Source: Gammaproteobacteria bacterium (GTDB lineage: Bacteria; Pseudomonadota; Gammaproteobacteria; JABDBA01). From it: DNA of 47,992 bases. Position numbers and translations under genes: made by a program. Within the stretch, counting starts at the first letter, position 1, and every line of letters starts with the position of its first letter. Below, in pieces: positions 9,056-16,942 of the stretch. The stretch spans positions 633 to 48,624 of the forward strand of contig JABDBA010000013.1 in the NCBI GenBank assembly GCA_013288885.1. The letters run 5' to 3'. The notes below the pieces were generated by a model. The model had not been told where the DNA came from and did no database searches. It was given only the letters and a program-made list of their open reading frames with translations.

Positions 9056-9653
9056 AGCCAAATAAAGGCCCTACCGCAGTTGTTGAAGAATCACCGCTCA
9101 TGGTACCTGAAGAGCCTAGCGCTATGCTTACTGGAATCACATCTACTTCAATATTCGAATTCACTTTATAACCAAACCCTACTAAAGCGGTTTTAGGCGT
9201 AGCTCTATTAATTGCTAATGAGGTTTGCGAAAATGGCACATTAAAAGTAGCAGGTGTAGTAATGGATGATTGATTGCCGACTAACTGCAGTAAGCTTTGG
9301 CTGTCTTTTACAAACACGGTAAATCCTGAACTGAAAGTATGTTTAAGCAAATCAGGTAATTGGAAAGCATATCCCGAAGTAATTAAATCACGCGTAGCAG
9401 GTGCAAGCACAATACCGTTATTCGTCCACTTTTGTTGTAAAATGGCGGAGTCTGTATAGGAATTTGAACTAAAATTTAAATAATTATTTGCACTTAGATT
9501 GTCAGGCGAAGCAAATATAATATTGGTATCTAATGAACTAGTAGGTATTGTAATCTTGGGCCCTGCATTTGCTGGGTAAAAGTTGGGTGTAACACTAGCC
9601 AGTGTAAACGTTGGAAACAGCAGAGTGAGAATGCTCAGTAGGTATTTACGCAT
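9039..9653 (-). CDS. Small exported protein, possible outer-membrane beta-barrel fragment
   Basis: Unknown family. ATG 9653 has GGAGG upstream at good spacing and starts a clear signal peptide (MRKYLLSILTLLFPTFTLAS). The mature part (about 185 residues) alternates hydrophobic and polar residues, is rich in Ser/Thr/Asn and ends in [10 protein letters not shown] terminal Phe with an amphipathic last strand is the assembly signal of outer-membrane beta-barrels. A cytosolic role is unlikely; a periplasmic or outer-membrane location is inferred. The 3' end overlaps the convergent acyltransferase fusion by 17 bases. The frame extends upstream to 9740, but that extension contains no export signal. 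Confidence 0.65.
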   Translation of the reverse strand: MRKYLLSILTLLFPTFTLASVTPNFYPANAGPKITIPTSSLDTNIIFASPDNLSANNYLNFSSNSYTDSAILQQKWTNNGIVLAPATRDLITSGYAFQLPDLLKHTFSSGFTVFVKDSQSLLQLVGNQSSITTPATFNVPFSQTSLAINRATPKTALVGFGYKVNSNIEVDVIPVSIALGSSGTMSGDSSTTAVGPLFGFKYNF

Positions 9654-9732
9654 ATTGCTAACCTCCCGTCCTTCTAGGACTACGAGCATTGTAGCATAAT
9701 TGCTGCGGACACAATAGGGCAAAGAAGCCCCA

Positions 9733-9810
9733 TGAACCATAGCGAACCATAAAAATGGTTCACAACCATGATTTAGGTTCCATATGGTTCATTACCCAGT
9801 TATCCTTGAT
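9733..9810. repeat. Direct repeat, copy 1 (78 bp, contains AACCAT/ATGGTT half-sites)
   Basis: Begins TGAACCATAG and ends GTTATCCTTGAT. It is nearly identical to 9844-9922. Inside it TGAACCAT and ATGGTTCA recur as inverted half-sites, so the unit can fold. It lies just downstream of the DUF234 ATPase gene. Confidence 0.85.
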
Positions 9811-9843
9811 AAATAACCATAAAGGTCACTTTTTGGTCAGCAA

Positions 9844-9922
9844 TGAACCATAGTGAACCAAAAAAGTGGTTCACAACCATAATTTAGGTTCCATATGGTT
9901 CATTATCCCAGTTATCCTTGAT
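9844..9922. repeat. Direct repeat, copy 2 (79 bp)
   Basis: Second copy of the 9733-9810 unit with a handful of substitutions and one inserted base. A 33-base spacer lies between the copies. It ends 23 bases before the ATPase stop codon. The terminal element TATCCTTGAT is also found on the other side of the ATPase gene. Confidence 0.85.
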
Positions 9923-9945
9923 TCGAGTTGATGTGGCATTCAAAA

Positions 9946-11427
9946 TCAAGCGTCTTTAAAAAGGTCTTCCAGGGTTACCTGCGCTGTAATAATTTCCTCT
10001 GAATACATAGAGGGTTTAAGTCCGCCTGCTGTAATCATGGCAAGGAAGGCTTGTTTTTTTGTTCGTGTCTGTTTTTGATAGGTTTTTATTTTATTAAGTA
10101 GATTATTTGCATAACTTTTGTCAATAACAAAAGGTTGTTCGTTATACTTGATTTCACAAATAGTAATTGCGCCATCTTTACGATCAAACAATAAATCAAT
10201 TTGTACTCCAGCCTCTTCAGGTGATAAGCGGGGTACATGACGCCAAGTTCCTATTTCAGCACCGGGGTCAATATTGAGGGCGTTGCGAATTTGGGCAATA
10301 TGTTTATGACAAATGGCTTCAAATGCATAACCAGCCCAACTTTTCCAGCCTGGAGTTTGTGTTTTAGAAAGCCAATAGCCGCGACTTTTATCTTGTTTGC
10401 GAATCGTGCGTAAATTAGTCTCCATCCAATGTAAGTAAAATAAAGTATATTCATCAATAATTTTGTAATAAACGCCTTTTTCCTGGTGCCCATAAGGAAT
10501 AAATTCCAAAATAAAACCAGCTTCTTCTAATTCTTTAAGTCGTTTTACTGTTCTACCACCTTCGGGTATACCTTTTTTTTGAATGATTTGTGATTGCCCG
10601 ATGCCATAACGGTATTTGGCGATGATTCGTATGAGGTCTATATAAATATTTTCTTCTTGGAATAGAGAAGCAAATAAACGACCAAATTCGCTGACCAGTG
10701 CACCGTCTTTTTGGAAACAAAGTTCATCAATACATTGATGGGCGGTCAGTCCTTTTCTGATTAATGATAGGTAATGGGGGATACCACCTAATACCATATA
10801 AAGATCCAATATTTGCCGATGATTTAATGTTATGCCTGCGGCTGCCAGAAAATTTTTTGTCTCGCCTAATGTAAAAGGACCGAGTTGCATAGTGCGAGTC
10901 ACCCGATTATGTAGCCCTCCTTTATTATTAATAATTTTTTCGATGATCCATGAGGCAGATGATCCGCAGATAATCAATTTTATTCGAGAATCATGTACCC
11001 AATAACGGTTCCAGTAATAATCCAGTGCTTCTAATAATCCTGAGCGTTTAGTAGCCATCCAAGGAAATTCATCGAGAAAAAGAACTACTTTCTTGCGTGC
11101 AGGAACTAGCTGAATGGCTTTAGTCAGATCTTCAAATGTGTCGAGCCAGCTATTGCGGGGTGTAATTGCTGCGCCCTTATAAAAAGTATCGCCAATTTGT
11201 ATAGCAAATTGTTTAATCTGTATTTTTAATTTTCCTTTTTGCAGGCCTGATGCATGAAAGAAAAGGCATGGCAATCGCTTAAAGAAATTTTTAATTAAAA
11301 AAGTTTTTCCAACTCTTCTTCTCCCGTACAAAGCTAGAAGTTCGGCTTTATTGGATTTAAGTAGGCCTTCTAAAATTTTTTGTTCTTGGCTACGCCCAAT
11401 GATTGGGTTTGTTGTATTTGAGGTCAT
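9946..11427 (-). CDS. ATPase of the archaeal-ATPase/DUF234 family
   Basis: A STAND/AAA-like ATPase of 493 residues. Walker A is LYGRRRVGKTFL (35-42); Walker B is VVLFLDEFPW (Asp119-Glu120); a sensor-like LIICGSSASWI follows near 160. A winged-helix section (YGIGQSQIIQKKGIPEGGRTVKRLKELEEAGFI) leads to the DUF234 C-terminal part, where IDLLFDRKDGAITICEIKYN matches a PD-(D/E)xK nuclease-like core (Asp, then Glu-x-Lys). These genes are frequent in archaea and patchy in bacteria, spread by transfer, and have no settled function. It stands alone, bracketed by two families of short repeats, and has no partner gene. Confidence 0.88.
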   Translation of the reverse strand: MTSNTTNPIIGRSQEQKILEGLLKSNKAELLALYGRRRVGKTFLIKNFFKRLPCLFFHASGLQKGKLKIQIKQFAIQIGDTFYKGAAITPRNSWLDTFEDLTKAIQLVPARKKVVLFLDEFPWMATKRSGLLEALDYYWNRYWVHDSRIKLIICGSSASWIIEKIINNKGGLHNRVTRTMQLGPFTLGETKNFLAAAGITLNHRQILDLYMVLGGIPHYLSLIRKGLTAHQCIDELCFQKDGALVSEFGRLFASLFQEENIYIDLIRIIAKYRYGIGQSQIIQKKGIPEGGRTVKRLKELEEAGFILEFIPYGHQEKGVYYKIIDEYTLFYLHWMETNLRTIRKQDKSRGYWLSKTQTPGWKSWAGYAFEAICHKHIAQIRNALNIDPGAEIGTWRHVPRLSPEEAGVQIDLLFDRKDGAITICEIKYNEQPFVIDKSYANNLLNKIKTYQKQTRTKKQAFLAMITAGGLKPSMYSEEIITAQVTLEDLFKDA

Positions 11428-11445
11428 CTGTTGCGCACGGGTTAT

Positions 11446-11575
11446 TTATAAGCGGCAGGTGCGTACATAGTTCTTGCTTCACCTGCCGCTTATGATGTTG
11501 TTATAAGTGGCAGGTACTCGCATAATTTATGTTTCACCTGCCGCTTATAATTGTATTATAAACGGCAGGTACGCA
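11446..11575. repeat. Tandem palindromic repeats upstream of the ATPase gene (about 55-bp period)
   Basis: Two and a half units. Each unit opens with TTATAAGYGGCAGGT and closes with ACCTGCCGCTTAT, so each can form a stem of about 12-13 bp: 11446-11493, 11501-11550, and a half unit from 11557. This fills much of the 348-base gene-free interval 11428-11775, immediately ahead of the ATPase start. Hairpins or a dyad operator array are equally possible. Confidence 0.85.
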
Positions 11576-11621
11576 CAAGAGGTATTGCAAAAGCAATATT
11601 TACTGATATCTTGGGTCTATC

Positions 11622-11697
11622 TATCCTTGATAAATAACCATAAACCTTAAAAAATATGTTTGATTTTCAGCCATGAAAGCTGTGAGTTATCCTTGAT
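11622..11697. repeat. Repeat remnants shared with the 9733-9922 repeats
   Basis: The 23 bases 11622-11644 (TATCCTTGATAAATAACCAT then AAA) are identical to 9801-9823 on the other side of the ATPase gene, and GTTATCCTTGAT recurs at 11686-11697. The remainder of the 11576-11775 interval holds no gene I can support. Confidence 0.75.
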
Positions 11698-11775
11698 TTT
11701 CAACCATATAGTTCGTTTTATATTCAAAATGGTGAATTATGAACGTCGAATTTGGAGCTAAAATTTATCAGATAT

Positions 11776-12429
11776 CTACTTCGTTCCAAACAACCTATCA
11801 CCTGCATCACCCAAACCGGGCATGATGTAGCCTTGTTTGTTCAATTGGCGATCTAAGCTCGCAGTATAAATTGGCACATCAGGGTGTGCCTTAGTAATAC
11901 GTTTTATTCCTTCTGGTGCTGCGACTACGCAGATAAGCGTGATTTTTTTGATGCCTTCGGCTTTTAAACGATTGATGGTTTCTAAGGACGAACCACCGGT
12001 GGCTAACATCGGGTCGCAAATAAAAAAATGACGGTTTTTGCTGTGTTTGGGAATTTTGAAATAATAAAATTGTGGTTCTAAGGTTTTTTCATCGCGATAT
12101 AAACCGATGTGGCCGACGCGTGCTGATGGAATTAACGATAGCAATCCATCGACCATACCCAATCCGGCGCGTAAAATAGGCAAAATAACCGGTTTTTTAC
12201 CGGAGAGTACCGGTGCATCGAAAGACTCCAATGGTGTGCGAATCAGTTGGGTTGTCATTGGTAATTCTTTGGTGGCTTCATAGGCCAGCAAGATGGTTAT
12301 TTCTGTCAGCAATTCTTTAAAATCTTTTTTGCTGGTGGTGACTTGTCGTAATAAAGAAAGTTTGTGTTGCAATAAAGGGTGACGTACTTGAAAAAGTGTG
12401 GGAAATTTTTTAATAACTTTGGTCGTCAT
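11776..12429 (-). CDS. upp: Uracil phosphoribosyltransferase
   Basis: Pyrimidine salvage enzyme that makes UMP from uracil and PRPP in the cytosol. At 217 residues it is normal length. It shows the PRPP-binding loop DPMLATGGSS (139-148), the ILPILRAGLGMVDGLL segment, and the C-terminal uracil-binding GYIMPGLGDAGDRLFGT. The start overlaps the last 20 bases of darP, so the two are co-translated from one message. Nothing looks unusual. Confidence 0.96.
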   Translation of the reverse strand: MTTKVIKKFPTLFQVRHPLLQHKLSLLRQVTTSKKDFKELLTEITILLAYEATKELPMTTQLIRTPLESFDAPVLSGKKPVILPILRAGLGMVDGLLSLIPSARVGHIGLYRDEKTLEPQFYYFKIPKHSKNRHFFICDPMLATGGSSLETINRLKAEGIKKITLICVVAAPEGIKRITKAHPDVPIYTASLDRQLNKQGYIMPGLGDAGDRLFGTK

Positions 12430-12934
12430 GATTTTCTCCTTCTGCTAAGTCTCTAATATAACGAAACAATTTCCGTGCTGCGTGTGGGGGTTGATTATGT
12501 TGTTGTTCTTTCTGAACTTGTTTTATTAACTGGCGCACCACTTGTGTTTCCGCATGAGGAAAAGCATTTATAAATTCAGTTAATGCCGGATTGCCTTCAT
12601 TGAGTAAACGTTCGCGCCATTTTTCGGTACGGTGTAAGCGCCCAGTGGCTTGTTGATCTTGATTTTGTAATTTAGTTAAAGCGTGTTGAATAGCTGTAAC
12701 ATCACATTCGTCTAATAACTTAGCCATATAGCGCACATGTCGACGTAGTGCAATGTGGCTGGAAATCGCTTGGCCTTCGAGCACGGCAGCTAACAGCGCT
12801 TCATCGAGTGGTAATTGTTTTATCTGATTACTGTTGAGTTTAATCAGTTGTTCGCCTAATTTTTGCAGGGCGAGCATGTCGCGTTTAAGCTGGCTTTTGC
12901 TTTTGGGGGCTGGGGTGGGGTCGTCTTTATTCAT
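12410..12934 (-). CDS. darP: Dual-action ribosomal maturation protein DarP (YjgA, DUF615)
   Basis: Small cytosolic protein (174 residues) that associates with pre-50S ribosomal particles during assembly. Family features are the N-terminal KSKSQLKRDMLALQKLGEQL and the helical core HIALRRHVRYMAKLLDECD with RLHRTEKWRERLLNEG, ending RKLFRYIRDLAE. In many gammaproteobacteria darP sits next to pmbA in divergent orientation; here a four-gene operon separates them. It is followed by upp with overlap. Confidence 0.95.
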   Translation of the reverse strand: MNKDDPTPAPKSKSQLKRDMLALQKLGEQLIKLNSNQIKQLPLDEALLAAVLEGQAISSHIALRRHVRYMAKLLDECDVTAIQHALTKLQNQDQQATGRLHRTEKWRERLLNEGNPALTEFINAFPHAETQVVRQLIKQVQKEQQHNQPPHAARKLFRYIRDLAEGENHDDQSY

Positions 12935-13112
12935 AGTGGCTTATCATAACCACAGAAGGGGGTATTGGCTATAGCCCTACCCTATATATTGGGTTTTAAA
13001 AAGAAATTAACAACTACCTGTTGTAATAATGCAATGCTTTCACTAAAATCAATTGAGTGATGCCATCCGTAGCTGGGTAGCAAAAAAAGATAAACCATGA
13101 GGCTTATATATC

Positions 13113-14438
13113 ATGCAAAACCAAAGCACAGAGACCCAGTCTGAACCTCCCGGTAGTAACTTACAAATTACACCGACTTTCCCTAGCTACGCGCCGAATA
13201 AAGACGCGAGTGCCCAACCTAAAACGCATCGTTTCCCCAGCAGCCAACACAGTAAAGAATTCCGCAAACGCTTTTATCCCAATGCCAGCACCCATGATTG
13301 GAACGATTGGAAATGGCAAGTGCGCAATCGTATTAAGGATTTGCGAGAATTAAGCCGCATTATTCAATTATCAGATGATGAAAGAACAGCTATTGAAAAA
13401 CATACGGGATCATTGCCAGTAGGAATTACGCCTTACTACGCTTCTTTATTTAATGAAACCGATGCCAACCAAGGTTTGCGTCGCACCCATATTCCGGTGA
13501 ACGGTGAATATCTGCGCGTGCGTGGTGAATTTGATGACCCGCTCGGCGAAGATCACGACACCGCAACGCCAGGGCTTGTGCACCGTTACCCTGATCGTGT
13601 GCTATTTCTTACAACCGGCTTTTGTTCTACCTATTGCCGTTATTGCACGCGTTCGCGCATGGTAGGGGGCGGTAATGAGTATTCATTTAATATCTCACAA
13701 TGGGAAAAAGCGGCGCAATATATTGAAGCCCATCCAGAAATTCGTGATTGCTTGTTGTCGGGCGGTGACCCGTTGACCATCGGCGATGATAAATTAGAAT
13801 GGTTGTTGGCCCGTTTACGTAGCATTAAACACTTAGAGTTTTTGCGAATCGGCACTAAAGTTCCAGTGGTGATGCCGCAGCGAATCACGCCGCAGTTAAC
13901 CAAAATTTTAAAGAAATATCATCCGCTTTGGATGAGCATTCATTTTACCCATCCCGATGAATTGACCCCCGAAGTGCACGAAGCCTGCGCGCGTTTAGCC
14001 AATGCGGGAATTCCGCTCGGCAGCCAAACGGTATTGTTGAAAGGAATCAACGATGAGATCAGCATCATGAAATCATTGATGCAGGGTGTGTTGAAGATGC
14101 GGGTCAAACCGTATTATCTTTATCAATGCGACCCTATTTCTGGTTCAGCGCATTTTCGTACTTCAGTAGAAAAAGGCCTTGAAATCATTCGCGGTTTGCG
14201 CGGTCATACCACAGGTTATGCTATTCCTACCTTTGTGGTCGATGCACCCGGCGGTGGTGGTAAAATTCCCTTGCTGCCCGATTATGTGATTGGGCGCAAC
14301 GGCGATGATTTACTGCTAACGAATTTTGAGGGTGGTACTTACAGTTATGCCGATCCAGGTGGTTCATTGGGGCTTAGCCAGAATAAGTTACGTAAGGCTG
14401 GGCTGCGTTATGATGAAAAGTCGGGCATTTATAAGTGA
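13113..14438 (+). CDS. KamA-type radical SAM lysine 2,3-aminomutase
   Basis: Predicted to interconvert L-lysine and L-beta-lysine using SAM, a 4Fe-4S cluster and PLP. The cluster motif is CSTYCRYC (about residues 171-178). The PLP lysine lies in VVDAPGGGGKIPLLP. Both aspartates that recognise the lysine substrate in characterised aminomutases appear conserved (YQCDPISG and VVDAPGG). At 441 residues with these features it resembles true lysine aminomutase rather than the shorter EpmB that acts on elongation factor P. It is first in an operon: the next gene begins at GTG 14435, overlapping this stop by four bases. GAGG lies about 10 bases before the ATG. Confidence 0.88.
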   Translation: MQNQSTETQSEPPGSNLQITPTFPSYAPNKDASAQPKTHRFPSSQHSKEFRKRFYPNASTHDWNDWKWQVRNRIKDLRELSRIIQLSDDERTAIEKHTGSLPVGITPYYASLFNETDANQGLRRTHIPVNGEYLRVRGEFDDPLGEDHDTATPGLVHRYPDRVLFLTTGFCSTYCRYCTRSRMVGGGNEYSFNISQWEKAAQYIEAHPEIRDCLLSGGDPLTIGDDKLEWLLARLRSIKHLEFLRIGTKVPVVMPQRITPQLTKILKKYHPLWMSIHFTHPDELTPEVHEACARLANAGIPLGSQTVLLKGINDEISIMKSLMQGVLKMRVKPYYLYQCDPISGSAHFRTSVEKGLEIIRGLRGHTTGYAIPTFVVDAPGGGGKIPLLPDYVIGRNGDDLLLTNFEGGTYSYADPGGSLGLSQNKLRKAGLRYDEKSGIYK

Positions 14439-15439
14439 AACCATTAACTATTGGTCTTACCTACGATTTACGCGATGATTATTTAGCGCAAGGTTTTAGT
14501 TTAGAAGAAACCGGTGAATTTGATTCCAGCGAAACCATCGACGCGATCGAGAATACCCTGGGTCAATTAGGTTTTGTCACCGAGCGCATTGGTAATTTGT
14601 CACATCTGATTGCCGCGTTACAAAAGAAAAAAAGCTGGGATTTGGTGTTCAATATTGCAGAAGGAATGTATGGTTTTGCGCGCGAAGCGCAAGTGCCTGC
14701 CTTACTTGATGCTTATCGAATTCCCTACGTATTTTCTGATCCGCTGGTTTTAGCCTTGACACTCGATAAAGCACTAACCAAACGCATAGTGCGTGATCAT
14801 GGTATTGCCACTGCGCCGTTTGCAGTGATTAGCAAACTTACTGAAATTGCAGCGCTCGACTTGCCTTACCCAGTATTTGCTAAACCATTGGCGGAAGGCA
14901 CTGGCAAAGGCATCAACGCGCAATCGTATATTGAATCGCCAGCGCTTTTACATACAACATGCGAAGCTTTATTACAGCAATTTCACCAACCGGTATTGGT
15001 CGAAACGTTTTTGCCGGGTCGTGAATTTACTGTCGGTATGGTAGGAACAGGCGATAGCGCTAAAGTATTAGGTGTTATGGAAATTTGCTTACGCGCCAAT
15101 GTAAACACCAAAGGCTGTTCGTTTATCGATAAAGAAAATTGTGAAGAACGCATTGATTATTTACCCGTGGATGACGCAGAATCACAACAAGCAGCAACTA
15201 CTGCATTAGCCGCTTGGCGCGCTTTGCGCTGTCAAGATGGTGGCCGAATTGATTTGCGATCGAATGCTGAAGGCGTGCCGCAATTTTTAGAGGTGAATCC
15301 GCTGGCAGGGTTACACCCCACCCACTCAGATCTGCCCATTTTGGCGCAGCTAAATGGTTATTCTTATTATGATTTATTAGGCAAAATTATGAGCGCGGCT
15401 TTACAACGATTAAATCTTAGAGAATTTTATGCTACATAA
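14435..15439 (+). CDS. ATP-grasp ligase, D-Ala-D-Ala-ligase-like (first copy)
   Basis: Carboxylate-amine ligase with the fold of D-alanine-D-alanine ligase, 334 residues. It has the domain start MKPLTIGLTYDLRDDY, the N-terminal DLVFNIAEGMYGFAREAQVPALLDA block, lysines of the ATP pocket around PYPVFAKPLAEGTGKGI, and the metal-binding C-terminal stretch GRIDLRSNAEGVPQFLEVNP. The FNIAEG block differs from that of housekeeping Ddl, which argues against a peptidoglycan role. Given the upstream aminomutase, the substrate may be beta-lysine or a derivative; this is inference. GTG start overlaps the kamA stop, and the end overlaps the next ATP-grasp gene by 11 bases. Confidence 0.85.
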   Translation: MKPLTIGLTYDLRDDYLAQGFSLEETGEFDSSETIDAIENTLGQLGFVTERIGNLSHLIAALQKKKSWDLVFNIAEGMYGFAREAQVPALLDAYRIPYVFSDPLVLALTLDKALTKRIVRDHGIATAPFAVISKLTEIAALDLPYPVFAKPLAEGTGKGINAQSYIESPALLHTTCEALLQQFHQPVLVETFLPGREFTVGMVGTGDSAKVLGVMEICLRANVNTKGCSFIDKENCEERIDYLPVDDAESQQAATTALAAWRALRCQDGGRIDLRSNAEGVPQFLEVNPLAGLHPTHSDLPILAQLNGYSYYDLLGKIMSAALQRLNLREFYAT

Positions 15440-16448
15440 CCAATTTAAAAATAGATACGTCGCCATTCTGCATAGCAAAATCAAAGACCATGCAGGGCCT
15501 GATGAACAAGATACGCTCATCCAAATGGAAGCCATTCAATCGGCTTTAACCGCGTTAGGTTTAGAAGTCATTACTATTCCATTTACTTTCGATTTTGCCG
15601 CCATTAGTAAAGTTTTATACCAATACGACCCTATTGCTATTTTTAATTTAGTCGAATCCATCGAAGGCAAAGCCCGTTTTGTTCACGTGATTCCTGCCTT
15701 CTTACAACAAATTCATATGCCCTTTACTGGCAGCGATGAACGGGCGCTTTTTATCAGCAATGATAAAATAATCTGCAAAAACTTACTTAATGTTGCCCAG
15801 ATACCTACACCCGCTTGGTTTGACCGGTCCACCTTAGAACAAGTACAATCTGTTCTCAATCAACCTTATATTATTAAATCAACTATCGAAGAAGGTTCAA
15901 TTGGTATCGACAAAACCTCTATTGCGCAAGATCCCCAAGCATTATTAAGCATTATGGCGCAGCGCGAAAAACAATTCGGTGGCAAATGGTTTGCCGAGCG
16001 TTATATCGAAGGCCGTGAATTTAATATTTCATTGTTGGCCGACTCTAGAGGTAACCCAGAAATTTTGCCGATTGCTGAAATTCAATTTATCGATTTTGCA
16101 GTGGATCAGCCGCGTATCGTCGATTATGCCGCAAAATGGGATGCTGACTGCAAAGAATACCATAACACGCTACCGCATTTTGATTTTGCCCCTACTGACA
16201 AGGGTTTATTAAAAGTGTTAAGTGAGCTGGCATTAAAATGTTGGCATTATTTAGGGCTAGCGGGTTATGCACGTGTCGATTTTAGGGTTGATGAGCATGG
16301 TCAGCCATGGGTACTTGAAGTGAATACGAATCCTTGTTTAGCTAAGTATGCGGGTTTTTTTGCAGCAGCGGCGCGAGTGAATATGTCGTATGAAACGATC
16401 ATAGAGCGCATTATTGAAGATGCTTTGCTGAGGAGCAAAATAAATTGA
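15429..16448 (+). CDS. ATP-grasp ligase, second copy
   Basis: A second carboxylate-amine ligase of 339 residues, clearly divergent from its neighbour but with the same plan: IFNLVESIEGKARFVHVIPAFL, then a lysine-containing ATP site (QPYIIKSTIEEGSIGID), FAERYIEGREFNISLL, and the metal site YARVDFRVDEHGQPWVLEVNTNP. Two different ATP-grasp enzymes in one operon imply two successive amide-bond steps, or a ligase for each end of a small molecule. It starts at ATG 15429 inside the previous gene and its stop overlaps the TTG start of the acetyltransferase gene. Confidence 0.85.
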   Translation: MLHNQFKNRYVAILHSKIKDHAGPDEQDTLIQMEAIQSALTALGLEVITIPFTFDFAAISKVLYQYDPIAIFNLVESIEGKARFVHVIPAFLQQIHMPFTGSDERALFISNDKIICKNLLNVAQIPTPAWFDRSTLEQVQSVLNQPYIIKSTIEEGSIGIDKTSIAQDPQALLSIMAQREKQFGGKWFAERYIEGREFNISLLADSRGNPEILPIAEIQFIDFAVDQPRIVDYAAKWDADCKEYHNTLPHFDFAPTDKGLLKVLSELALKCWHYLGLAGYARVDFRVDEHGQPWVLEVNTNPCLAKYAGFFAAAARVNMSYETIIERIIEDALLRSKIN

Positions 16449-16936
16449 GTACGACCCATTTTAGTTGGCGCCAAACAGTACATGAAGCGGATATTGCTGC
16501 TGTGCGCAAACTCACCACCAAAGTCGGCGTGTTCTCCGAGGAAGAGAGTTTTGTGGCGGGCGAATTAGTAGAAGATGCTTGCAATAGGGGCGAGGCAGCA
16601 GGGTATCATTTTATCTTTGTAGAAGATAATAACCAAGTAATTGGGTATACTTGCTATGGGCGGATACCATTTACCGATGGCCGCTTTGATTTGTACTGGA
16701 TCGCGGTTGACCCCGAATATCAAAGGCTCAAGCTAGGTACGGCTTTAATGCAGCGCAGCGAGCAAGGTGTTGCGCAATTGGGGGGCAAACGTGTTTATCT
16801 CGAAACATCAAGTCGTACGGAATATGCGCCGGTGCGTCATTTTTATGATCGCCATGGATATAAAAAAATAATTGAACTCGAAAATTTTTATCGCGATGGC
16901 GATAATAAAATCATGTACTATAAAATATTAACGTGA
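16445..16936 (+). CDS. GNAT-family N-acetyltransferase
   Basis: Acetyl-CoA-dependent N-acetyltransferase of 163 residues. The acetyl-CoA loop is in YWIAVDPEYQRLKLGTALMQ, followed by RVYLETSSRTEYAPVRHFYDRHGYKK, the usual GNAT C-terminal pattern. It starts at TTG 16445, overlapping the upstream stop (TTGA), so it is the fourth gene of the kamA operon. In archaea and some bacteria, beta-lysine made by an aminomutase is N-acetylated to an osmolyte by AblB; this enzyme could play a similar role here, although it is much shorter than AblB and the two ligases suggest a larger product. Confidence 0.85.
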   Translation: MSTTHFSWRQTVHEADIAAVRKLTTKVGVFSEEESFVAGELVEDACNRGEAAGYHFIFVEDNNQVIGYTCYGRIPFTDGRFDLYWIAVDPEYQRLKLGTALMQRSEQGVAQLGGKRVYLETSSRTEYAPVRHFYDRHGYKKIIELENFYRDGDNKIMYYKILT

Positions 16937-16942
16937 GCTGCT

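Noticed and set aside
11446..11575. Possible CRISPR array from regularly spaced repeats
   Set aside because: Only two and a half units, each itself a palindrome with varying loops; no unique spacers of constant length and no cas genes nearby.
12935..13112. Regulatory structure in the darP/kamA divergent interval
   Set aside because: Searched for promoter pairs and dyads; nothing convincing beyond a weak GAGG before the kamA start.
13113..14438. EpmB (elongation factor P lysyl aminomutase)
   Set aside because: The protein is about 100 residues longer than EpmB, retains both free-lysine recognition aspartates, and its operon holds ligases rather than efp or epmA.
14435..16448. Housekeeping D-alanine-D-alanine ligase genes
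   Set aside because: Two divergent copies overlap a lysine aminomutase and a GNAT gene, away from mur/fts genes; a peptidoglycan role is less likely than a dedicated pathway, though not excluded.
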